64,000 bases of DNA. Origin: Pseudomonas lundensis (lineage in GTDB: Bacteria > Pseudomonadota > Gammaproteobacteria > Pseudomonadales > Pseudomonadaceae). Numbering within the stretch: position 1 is the first letter of the stretch; every line of letters starts with the position of its first letter. The stretch covers positions 1 to 64,000 of the forward strand of contig NZ_NQKI01000005.1 of assembly GCF_002269125.1 (NCBI RefSeq), read 5' to 3'. The position numbers were made by a program, and so were the translations under genes. Shown here one piece after another: positions 54,637 to 61,934 of this stretch. A model generated the notes under the pieces. The model was not told where the DNA came from and made no database searches. It saw only the letters and a program-made list of their open reading frames with translations.

Positions 54637-55040
54637 CCTTACCCGCAGACGCGCAAGCGGCGCTCGACAGCTTTGAACAGTGTTCGGGCTGGGAGCAGCG
54701 CGCCCGCTTGCTGATGCAATGGGGCCAGCATCTGCCTGCGCTGGATGAGCACGCCAAGACAGATGCCAATCGCGTGCACGGCTGCGAAAGCCAGGTATGG
54801 CTGGTCGGTGAACTGAAAGACGGTCACTGGCAGTTTGCCGCCAGCAGCGATGCTCGCTTGATTCGCGGGCTGGTGGCACTGCTGCTGACGCGGGTTAACG
54901 GCTTGACGGGCGAAGAACTCAAACACGTGGATTTACCCGCCTGGTTCGAACAGTTGGGCCTAAGCCGTCAACTGTCCCCATCGCGCAGCAACGGCCTGAA
55001 CGCCGTGTTACAGCGGATGCGGGAACTGGCGCTCAGCTAA
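54633..55040 (+). CDS. csdE: SufE-family sulfur acceptor CsdE
   Basis: Receives the persulfide from CsdA and passes it on (135 aa). The acceptor Cys is in NRVHGCESQVWLVGEL (about 50), and GLVALLLTRVNGLTGEEL is conserved. It is coupled to csdA and convergent with tcdA (16-bp gap); in E. coli the CsdA-CsdE pair works with TcdA (CsdL), so the three likely act together. Confidence 0.93.
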   Translation: MTLPADAQAALDSFEQCSGWEQRARLLMQWGQHLPALDEHAKTDANRVHGCESQVWLVGELKDGHWQFAASSDARLIRGLVALLLTRVNGLTGEELKHVDLPAWFEQLGLSRQLSPSRSNGLNAVLQRMRELALS

Positions 55041-55056
55041 CAGCCCCGCAGCCCGG

Positions 55057-55938
55057 TCAGGCTGCCGGTTTTTCTGAGTTCACACCGTCAGACGCCGCTG
55101 CCGGTGGGAGCGGGTCAGGCTGAATACTCTGTTGATGCTTCAGCTTTTCTGAGGGGCGACGCACCCCCGCCACGATTTTGTCCACCGCCTTGGTGGCCGC
55201 GACCATGCCGAAGGTCGCTGTCACCATCATCACCGCGCCGAACCCACCAGCACAGTCCAGCTTGACGCCATCCCCGACAAAACTTTTCTGCAAGCAAATG
55301 CTGCCATCCGGCTTGGGATAGCGCAGTTGCTCAGTCGAGAACACACAGGGCACGCTGTAGTGACGGGTCACCGTGCGCGAGAACCCGTAATCGCGACGCA
55401 AGGTGGAGCGCACTTTTGAGGCCAGCGGATCGTTGAAAGTACGGTTCAGGTCGCACACTTGAATCAACGTAGGGTCGATTTGCCCGCCCGCACCACCGGT
55501 GGTGATGATCTGAATCTTGCGGCGCTTGCACCAGGCAATCAGCGCCGCTTTCGCATTCACGCTGTCAATACAGTCGATCACGCAATCGATGTCCGGGGTG
55601 ATGTACTCGGCCATGGTTTCACGGGTCACGAAATCAGCCACCGCATGCACCGTGCACGCAGGGTTGATCTCACGCAGGCGCTCGGCCATCACCTCGACTT
55701 TGTCCCGACCAACGGTCGAGCTCAAAGCATGCAGTTGCCGATTGATATTGCTGACGCACACGTCATCAAGGTCGAAGAGCGAAATTTCACCCACGCCGCA
55801 GCGGGCGATGGCTTCGGCTGCCCACGAACCGACACCGCCCACGCCCACGATTGCCACATGGGCACAGCGCAGCCGATCCATGCCTTCCAGACCATACAAC
55901 CGGGCGACACCGGCAAACCGCGGATCTTCTGTACTCAT
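55057..55938 (-). CDS. tcdA: tRNA threonylcarbamoyladenosine dehydratase TcdA
   Basis: E1-like ThiF-fold enzyme (293 aa) that converts t6A37 of tRNAs to the cyclic form ct6A using ATP. The nucleotide-binding VGVGGVGSWAAEAIARCG (about 30-47) is followed by DLDDVCVSNINRQ and the CIDSVNAKAALI block. A C-terminal hydrophobic segment anchors related proteins in the membrane. The start MSTEDPRFAG is used. It is adjacent to csdAE. Confidence 0.93.
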   Translation of the reverse strand: MSTEDPRFAGVARLYGLEGMDRLRCAHVAIVGVGGVGSWAAEAIARCGVGEISLFDLDDVCVSNINRQLHALSSTVGRDKVEVMAERLREINPACTVHAVADFVTRETMAEYITPDIDCVIDCIDSVNAKAALIAWCKRRKIQIITTGGAGGQIDPTLIQVCDLNRTFNDPLASKVRSTLRRDYGFSRTVTRHYSVPCVFSTEQLRYPKPDGSICLQKSFVGDGVKLDCAGGFGAVMMVTATFGMVAATKAVDKIVAGVRRPSEKLKHQQSIQPDPLPPAAASDGVNSEKPAA

Positions 55939-56215
55939 AACCACCACCCCAAAAACCGGCGCGCATTATAGGGGTGTCTTGCGACGCTTGAGTACATTTC
56001 CTACAAGACTTCCGACTAAGCCTGCTTTAATAACCTACTAAGCAACAAGATAAGAGCTACAAGTAATAAAGAAAGAACTTAAGTCGACTATCGCTGCCAA
56101 ATGCCCAACCTTTCGCCGCCTGCTGTACGCCCAGTGAAAACGCAGTGTAGGATGCGCGCCGTTTGGCACCTGCCGACCGATCTTCGTTCCACTCCCTTTG
56201 GAACCCGAAATAGTT

Positions 56216-58807
56216 ATGTCATCGCGTAAATTTGGACTCAATCTGGTGGTGGTTCTGGCCATTGCCGCACTCTTCACCGGCTTCTGGGCGCTTATCAATC
56301 GCCCGGTCTCTGCGCCCAACTGGCCCGAGCAAATCTCCGGTTTTTCGTACTCGCCGTTTCAACAAGGCCAGTACCCGCAGAAAGACCAGTACCCGTCCGA
56401 CGATGAAATGCGTCGCGACCTGGAGATCATGAGCAAGCTGACCGACAACATTCGTACCTATTCGGTCGACGGCACGTTGGGGGACATCCCCAAGCTGGCG
56501 GAAGAGTTCGGTTTGCGGGTCACGATCGGTATCTGGATCAGCCCTGACAAAGAGCGCAATGAGCGCGAAATCCAAAAAGCCATCGAACTGGCCAACAACT
56601 CACGCAGCGTTGTACGCGTGGTGGTCGGCAACGAAGCCCTGTTCCGTGAAGAGATCACCCCCGAAGAGCTGATCGTGCTGCTCGACCGGGTGCGCGCAGC
56701 CGTCAAAGTGCCCGTGACCACGTCCGAGCAATGGCACATTTGGGAGAAATACCCGCAACTGGCCAAGCACGTAGACTTGATTGCCGCGCACATCCTGCCG
56801 TACTGGGAATTTATCCCGGTGGACAAGGCCGGTGAATTCGTACTGGACCGTGCCCGGGACCTGAAAAAGCTGTTCCCGAAAAAACCATTGCTGCTGTCGG
56901 AAGTTGGCTGGCCAAGCAACGGCCGCATGCGCGGCGGTGCAGATGCCAGCCCGGCCGATCAGGCCATTTACCTGCGTAACCTGGTCAACACCCTGAACCG
57001 CCGGGGCTACAACTATTTCGTCATCGAAGCGTTCGACCAGCCGTGGAAGGCCAGTGACGAAGGCTCTGTGGGCGCCTACTGGGGCGTGTACAACGCCGCC
57101 CGCCAGCAGAAATTCAACTTCGAAGGTCCGGTCGTGGCGATCCCGCAATGGCGCGTCCTGGCCATTGGCTCGGTGGTCATGGGCCTGCTGTCGCTCGCGC
57201 TGTTGCTGATTGATGGCTCGGCGTTGCGCCAGCGTGGTCGCACCTTCCTGACGTTCACCGCGTTCCTGTGCGGGTCGGTACTGGTGTGGATCGGTTATGA
57301 CTACAGCCAGCAATACAGCACCTGGTTCAGCCTTACCGTGGGTTTCCTGCTCGGGCTCGGTGCCCTCGGGGTGTTTATCGTGCTGCTGACCGAAGCGCAC
57401 GAACTGGCGGAAGCCGTGTGGATTCGCAAGAGGCGCAGGGAATTCTTACCGGTCGAGAGCGACGATGCTTACCGACCCAAGGTCTCTATTCACGTGCCGT
57501 GCTACAACGAGCCGCCCGCGATGGTGAAACAGACCCTCGACGCGCTGGCCAACCTCGATTACCCGGACTTCGAAGTGTTGATCATCGACAACAACACCAA
57601 GGACCCGGCGGTCTGGGAACCGGTCCGTGACTACTGCGCCACCCTAGGCCCGCGCTTCAAGTTCTTCCACGTGGCCCCGCTCGCCGGCTTCAAAGGGGGC
57701 GCGTTGAACTACCTGATCCCGCACACCGCGCCGGACGCCGAAGTCATCGCCGTCATCGATTCCGATTACTGTGTGGACCGTAACTGGCTCAAACACATGG
57801 TGCCGCACTTCGCCGATCCGAAAATCGCTATCGTGCAGTCACCGCAGGACTACCGCGATCAGACTGAAAGCACCTTCAAAAAGCTCTGCTACTCCGAGTA
57901 CAAAGGGTTCTTCCACATCGGCATGGTGACCCGTAACGACCGCGACGCGATCATCCAGCACGGCACCATGACCATGACCCGCCGCTCAGTGCTCGAAGAA
58001 CTGGGCTGGGCCGACTGGTGTATTTGTGAAGATGCCGAGCTGGGCCTGCGGGTATTCGAAAAAGGCTATTCCGCTGCCTATTCCCACAACAGCTACGGCA
58101 AAGGGCTGATGCCCGATACCTTCATCGACTTCAAGAAACAGCGATTCCGCTGGGCCTACGGAGCGATCCAGATCATCAAGCGCCACGCTGCCAGCCTGCT
58201 GTGGGGCAAGGGGTCTCAACTGACCCGGGGGCAGCGTTATCACTTCCTCGCGGGCTGGTTGCCGTGGGTGGCTGACGGCATGAATATTTTCTTCACCGTC
58301 GGCGCCCTGTTGTGGTCGGCAGCGATGATCATCGTACCGACACGCGTCGACCCGCCGTTGCTGATTTTTGCCATCCCGCCGCTGGCGCTGTTTGTGTTCA
58401 AGGTCGGCAAGATCATCTTCCTGTACCGCCGCGCCGTGGGGGTCAACCTCAAGGATGCATTTGCCGCAGCACTGGCCGGATTGGCGTTATCGCACACCAT
58501 CGCCAAAGCGGTGCTGTACGGATTTTTCACCACCAGCATTCCGTTTTTCCGTACCCCCAAGAACGCCGACAACCACGGCTTCTGGGTGGCGATCTCGGAA
58601 GCACGGGAAGAAGTGTTCATCATGCTGCTGCTCTGGGGCGCCGCGGTCGGGATCTTTTTCGTCCAGGGGCTGCCAAGCAACGACATGCGTTTCTGGGTGG
58701 TGATGTTGCTGGTGCAATCGCTGCCGTATCTGGCGGCTCTGGTGATGGCCTTTATGTCCTCTCTGCCAAAACCGGTGGAAGCGTCTGAAGAACTGCCTGC
58801 TGCATAA
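56216..58807 (+). CDS. ndvB: Glucan synthase NdvB-type fusion: GH17-like domain plus GT2
   Basis: Large membrane glucosyltransferase (863 aa) matching the P. aeruginosa protein for periplasmic cyclic beta-1,3-glucans. After an N-terminal membrane anchor comes a periplasmic GH17-like domain (about 30-300) with VVGNEALFREE and the GH17 signature LLLSEVGWPSNG. Membrane segments follow (about 310-390), then a cytoplasmic GT2 domain with HVPCYNEPPAM (about 421), the DxD region DSDYCVD (515), ED (604) and QRFRW (641), and C-terminal membrane segments. Such glucans bind aminoglycosides and act in osmoadaptation. The chosen ATG lacks a clear ribosome site. Confidence 0.85.
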   Translation: MSSRKFGLNLVVVLAIAALFTGFWALINRPVSAPNWPEQISGFSYSPFQQGQYPQKDQYPSDDEMRRDLEIMSKLTDNIRTYSVDGTLGDIPKLAEEFGLRVTIGIWISPDKERNEREIQKAIELANNSRSVVRVVVGNEALFREEITPEELIVLLDRVRAAVKVPVTTSEQWHIWEKYPQLAKHVDLIAAHILPYWEFIPVDKAGEFVLDRARDLKKLFPKKPLLLSEVGWPSNGRMRGGADASPADQAIYLRNLVNTLNRRGYNYFVIEAFDQPWKASDEGSVGAYWGVYNAARQQKFNFEGPVVAIPQWRVLAIGSVVMGLLSLALLLIDGSALRQRGRTFLTFTAFLCGSVLVWIGYDYSQQYSTWFSLTVGFLLGLGALGVFIVLLTEAHELAEAVWIRKRRREFLPVESDDAYRPKVSIHVPCYNEPPAMVKQTLDALANLDYPDFEVLIIDNNTKDPAVWEPVRDYCATLGPRFKFFHVAPLAGFKGGALNYLIPHTAPDAEVIAVIDSDYCVDRNWLKHMVPHFADPKIAIVQSPQDYRDQTESTFKKLCYSEYKGFFHIGMVTRNDRDAIIQHGTMTMTRRSVLEELGWADWCICEDAELGLRVFEKGYSAAYSHNSYGKGLMPDTFIDFKKQRFRWAYGAIQIIKRHAASLLWGKGSQLTRGQRYHFLAGWLPWVADGMNIFFTVGALLWSAAMIIVPTRVDPPLLIFAIPPLALFVFKVGKIIFLYRRAVGVNLKDAFAAALAGLALSHTIAKAVLYGFFTTSIPFFRTPKNADNHGFWVAISEAREEVFIMLLLWGAAVGIFFVQGLPSNDMRFWVVMLLVQSLPYLAALVMAFMSSLPKPVEASEELPAA

Positions 58808-58823
58808 ATTGACAGCAACCACT

Positions 58824-58855
58824 AAACGGCGGCCTCTGGTCGCCGTTTTGCTTTA
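58824..58855 (+). terminator. Intrinsic terminator after ndvB
   Basis: AAACGGCG (58824-58831) pairs with CGCCGTTTT (58841-58849), with a GCC/GGT extension inward and a T-rich tail. It lies 16 bp after the ndvB stop. Confidence 0.82.
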
Positions 58856-58877
58856 AGATAACCGCCCTTTGGCGCCA

Positions 58878-58912
58878 GCCCTGCAGGCGCGAGCGTGCTC
58901 GCGATCAATCCT
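58878..58912. repeat. REP palindrome between ndvB and dapE
   Basis: GCAGGCGCGAGCGTGCTCGCG contains the REP core CGCGAGC-GT-GCTCGCG preceded by a GCAGG head. It is the pseudomonad REP type, a single copy between the ndvB terminator and dapE. Confidence 0.72.
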
Positions 58913-58947
58913 GCGCCCTTACACGCCCAGCTTCGGAGTCCACCACC

Positions 58948-60099
58948 ATGACGGCCCACGCCGACCTCTCGCCGACCCTGCAACTTGCTTGCGATCTGAT
59001 CCGTCGCCCTTCCGTGACGCCAATCGACGCCGATTGCCAGAAGCTGATGATGCAGCGCCTGGGTGATGCCGGTTTCAAACTGGAACCGATGCGTATTGAA
59101 GACGTGGACAATTTTTGGGCCACCCACGGCAAACAGGATGGCCCGGTGCTGTGCTTTGCCGGTCACACCGACGTGGTGCCGACCGGCCCGGTGCAAGCCT
59201 GGCAGAACGACCCGTTTGATGCGCTGATCGACGAGCACGGCATGCTGTGCGGGCGTGGTGCTGCGGACATGAAAGGCAGCCTGGCCGCCATGCTGGTGGC
59301 CGCTGAACGCTTCGTGGCGGATTATCCGGACCACAAGGGGTCAGTCGCTTTTCTGATTACCAGCGACGAAGAAGGCCCGGCTCATCACGGCACTAAAGCC
59401 GTGGTTGAGCGTTTTGCTGCGCGCAAAGAGCGTCTGGACTGGTGCATCGTGGGCGAACCGTCGAGCACGACGCTGGTGGGCGACGTGGTTAAAAATGGTC
59501 GTCGCGGCTCTCTGGGCGCCAAGCTCACGGTACGCGGCGTTCAAGGTCACGTAGCCTACCCCCACTTGGCGAAAAACCCGATTCACCTGGCCGCCCCGGC
59601 ATTGGCCGAACTGGCCGCCGAGCACTGGGACAACGGCAACGACTTCTTCCCGCCGACCAGCTTCCAGATCTCCAACCTCAACTCGGGGACTGGCGCGACC
59701 AACGTGATTCCCGGCGAACTGGTGGCCGTGTTCAACTTCCGTTTTTCCACCGAGTCCACAGTCGAAGGGTTGCAGCAGCGCGTGGCCGACATTCTCGATA
59801 AGCATGGCCTGGACTGGCACATCGAGTGGGCGTTGTCGGGGCTGCCGTTCCTCACCGAACCCGGCGCCCTGCTGGACGCCGTCTCGTCGAGCATCAAGCA
59901 AGTCACCGGCCGTGAAACCAAAGCCTCCACCAGCGGCGGCACCTCGGACGGGCGCTTTATTGCCACCCTCGGGACGCAAGTGGTTGAGCTGGGGCCGGTC
60001 AACGCGACAATCCACCAGGTCAACGAACGCGTGCTGGCCAGCGACCTCGACGTGCTGACCGAAATCTACTACCAAACCCTGATCAAGTTGCTCGCCTGA
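58948..60099 (+). CDS. dapE: Succinyl-diaminopimelate desuccinylase
   Basis: Di-zinc M20 peptidase-family hydrolase giving LL-diaminopimelate and succinate (383 aa). Zinc ligands are in [24 protein letters not shown] and [12 protein letters not shown], and CIVGEPSST and [12 protein letters not shown] are conserved. Its stop overlaps the rlmA start (TGATG). It completes the dapC-dapD-dapE succinylase set in the window. Confidence 0.96.
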   Translation: MTAHADLSPTLQLACDLIRRPSVTPIDADCQKLMMQRLGDAGFKLEPMRIEDVDNFWATHGKQDGPVLCFAGHTDVVPTGPVQAWQNDPFDALIDEHGMLCGRGAADMKGSLAAMLVAAERFVADYPDHKGSVAFLITSDEEGPAHHGTKAVVERFAARKERLDWCIVGEPSSTTLVGDVVKNGRRGSLGAKLTVRGVQGHVAYPHLAKNPIHLAAPALAELAAEHWDNGNDFFPPTSFQISNLNSGTGATNVIPGELVAVFNFRFSTESTVEGLQQRVADILDKHGLDWHIEWALSGLPFLTEPGALLDAVSSSIKQVTGRETKASTSGGTSDGRFIATLGTQVVELGPVNATIHQVNERVLASDLDVLTEIYYQTLIKLLA

Positions 60100-60908
60100 T
60101 GCTCGCCTGCCCTATTTGCTCCGAACCGCTGACGGCGGTCGATAATGGCGTGGTCTGCCCGGCAGGCCATCGTTTTGACCGTGCGCGTCAGGGTTACCTG
60201 AACCTGCTGCCGGTGCAGCATAAAAACAGCCGCGACCCCGGTGACAATCAGGCCATGGTTGAAGCGCGTCGCGACTTCCTCAATGCGGGGCATTACGCCC
60301 CCGTGGCCAAGCGCCTGGCGGAACTGGCAGCCGAACGCACGCCGCAGCGCTGGCTCGACATCGGTTGTGGCGAGGGGTACTACACCGCCCAAATCGCTGA
60401 AGCCTTGCCTCACGCTGATGGCTATGCGCTGGATATTTCCCGCGAAGCCGTTAAACGCGCCTGCAAACGCAACCCGCAGCTGACCTGGCTTATCGCCAGC
60501 ATGGCCCGCGTGCCGTTGGCAGACGCCAGCTGCCAGTTTTTGGCCAGCGTCTTCAGCCCGCTGGACTGGCTGGAAGCCAAGCGCTTGCTCAGCCCCGGCG
60601 GCGGCCTGATGCGTGTAGGCCCGACCCGCGGGCACCTGATGGAGTTGCGCGAGCGCCTGTACGACGAAGTTCGCGATTACACCGACGATAAGCATTTGGC
60701 GCTGATTCCCGAAGGCATGCAGCTGCAACACAGTGAAACACTGACATTTGAATTGCACCTGAGCGAGCCGCAGGACCGTGCCAATTTGTTGGCCATGACG
60801 CCACACGGCTGGCGCGCCAGTGCCGAACGTCGCGCAGCTGTCATCGAACACCCTGAGCCGTTAATCGTGACCGTGTCCATGCGCTACGATTTTTTCGTGC
60901 TTCAATAA
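60099..60908 (+). CDS. rlmA: 23S rRNA (guanine745-N1)-methyltransferase
   Basis: SAM-dependent rRNA methyltransferase (269 aa). An N-terminal zinc finger has CPICSEP and CPAGHRFD (Cys/His ligands within the first 26 residues), a QGYLNLLPVQHK-type stretch follows, and SAM motif I is WLDIGCGEGYYTAQIAEAL (about 86). The ATG overlaps the dapE stop, so the two are cotranscribed. Confidence 0.92.
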   Translation: MLACPICSEPLTAVDNGVVCPAGHRFDRARQGYLNLLPVQHKNSRDPGDNQAMVEARRDFLNAGHYAPVAKRLAELAAERTPQRWLDIGCGEGYYTAQIAEALPHADGYALDISREAVKRACKRNPQLTWLIASMARVPLADASCQFLASVFSPLDWLEAKRLLSPGGGLMRVGPTRGHLMELRERLYDEVRDYTDDKHLALIPEGMQLQHSETLTFELHLSEPQDRANLLAMTPHGWRASAERRAAVIEHPEPLIVTVSMRYDFFVLQ

Positions 60909-60918
60909 CCGACTTAAC

Positions 60919-60941
60919 GGCCAAGGGAGCTCCCCTTGGCC
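60919..60941. terminator. Hairpin after rlmA
   Basis: GGCCAAGGG pairs with CCCTTGGCC around a 5-nt loop, 10 bp after the rlmA stop. There is no strong T-run, so termination is uncertain. A new ribosome site for the next gene follows. Confidence 0.5.
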
Positions 60942-60987
60942 CGACTAATCCGCGAGTGGATTTTTCAGACACGCAGTGAGGACATCC

Positions 60988-61368
60988 ATGCGCCAACCCG
61001 ATATCGAGATTTACCTGAAGGATTCCGACGTTACTTACAAAGACGTCGAAGCCTGGCTGTCAGACGTGCTGGGCGAATGCTCGAAATGGACTAAGAAAGG
61101 CAATACCTATAAATGCACGGCGGGCAAAGTGCCTGTGACATGGTTTCCCAAAGCCGTCGGCAAATGGAACAGCCTGCTCCTGGACAGTGACCAAACGCCG
61201 TGGGAAGACGACATCGCCTGCGCCAAGGCCGCGTTTGCGGCGCTCAACATCGAAGTGCGTTGCGCACCGGGCAGTTGGGCAGAAGAACAGGGCGAGGCAG
61301 ACGCTGACCGCTGGATTCGCATCAGCGCAGACGGTGAAGAAGAAATCACCTGGAAAACCGGTTCCTGA
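60988..61368 (+). CDS. Conserved hypothetical protein, soluble, 126 aa
   Basis: I do not recognise a named family; the protein resembles small pseudomonad proteins without assigned function. It is acidic and Trp-rich (for example VTWFPKAVGKWNSLLLDSD and ERWIR-type DADRWIRIS), with no signal peptide or membrane segment. Two cysteines flank a GKVPVTWF strand. The ATG at 60988 has a GTGAGGA ribosome site; an upstream start at 60976 would lack one. It stands between rlmA and a REP pair. Confidence 0.82.
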   Translation: MRQPDIEIYLKDSDVTYKDVEAWLSDVLGECSKWTKKGNTYKCTAGKVPVTWFPKAVGKWNSLLLDSDQTPWEDDIACAKAAFAALNIEVRCAPGSWAEEQGEADADRWIRISADGEEEITWKTGS

Positions 61369-61381
61369 AACACTCAAACGC

Positions 61382-61476
61382 GTAGTGGCTGCTGCAGGGT
61401 GTGACAGGCCAGCAGTGCCGAGGTCCGCAACAGCGGAAGTCCTGCGGCCTGTTACCCGGCCTGCAGCAGCGACTAC
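61382..61476. repeat. Inverted REP pair (REPIN-like) between convergent genes
   Basis: Arms 61382-61410 and 61446-61476 are long inverted repeats: GTAGTGGCTGCTGCAGG against the complement of CTGCAGCAGCGACTAC, continuing with ACAGGCC/GGCCTGT. A 35-nt spacer contains a small CCGC/GCGG hairpin. Two REPs facing each other make a REPIN-type unit. It sits exactly between the convergent 126-aa protein gene and the cold-shock gene and could terminate both. Confidence 0.78.
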
Positions 61477-61485
61477 ACGTGGCGA

Positions 61486-61695
61486 TTACAGGCCCACCAC
61501 ATCCTCGGCTTGTAGCCCTTTGTCCCCCCTCACCTGGGTGTATTCAACCTGCTGCCCTTCCGCCAGCGAGCGATGGCCTTCGCCGCGAATGGCACGGTAG
61601 TGCACAAACACATCAGCGCCACCGTCACACTGAATGAACCCATAGCCTTTGGCGTCGTTGAACCATTTCACATTGCCGGTTAACCGCGTAGTCAT
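61486..61695 (-). CDS. Cold-shock domain protein (CspA family)
   Basis: Single cold-shock domain, 69 aa, binding single-stranded RNA or DNA. RNP1 is KGYGFIQ (about 16-22) and RNP2 is VFVHYRAI (about 29-36); [11 protein letters not shown] and QGQQVEY-type strands complete the barrel. It has AAGGGGAT upstream of the ATG and a leader of about 105 nt from a good promoter. Such leaders often control cold-shock mRNAs. It is divergent from plsB. Confidence 0.93.
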   Translation of the reverse strand: MTTRLTGNVKWFNDAKGYGFIQCDGGADVFVHYRAIRGEGHRSLAEGQQVEYTQVRGDKGLQAEDVVGL

Positions 61696-61808
61696 ACTTG
61701 CATCCCCTTATTGTTTTTAATGGGCTTGCTCATTCAGCCCTTCGAGAACTTTCGCTCGAACTTATACTTTGCTGAAAACGTCTTACACTTCTTGGCGAAA
61801 GTGCACCG

Positions 61809-61836
61809 AGTATAAGTCAGCGAGAAAAACACTCAA
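61809..61836 (-). promoter_or_regulatory. Promoter of the cold-shock gene
   Basis: On the minus strand TTGAGT (61836-61831) and TATACT (61814-61809) are 16 bp apart, a near-consensus promoter. Transcription would start about 105 nt before the cold-shock ATG. Confidence 0.65.
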
Positions 61837-61934
61837 TCAATATTACTTCGCTGCTTTTTTGCCGATTTTCCAGAGATACGGCACACTACGCGACCGAGTA
61901 AGCACTCGTTTTAATCCACTCATGCAGAAGCCGT

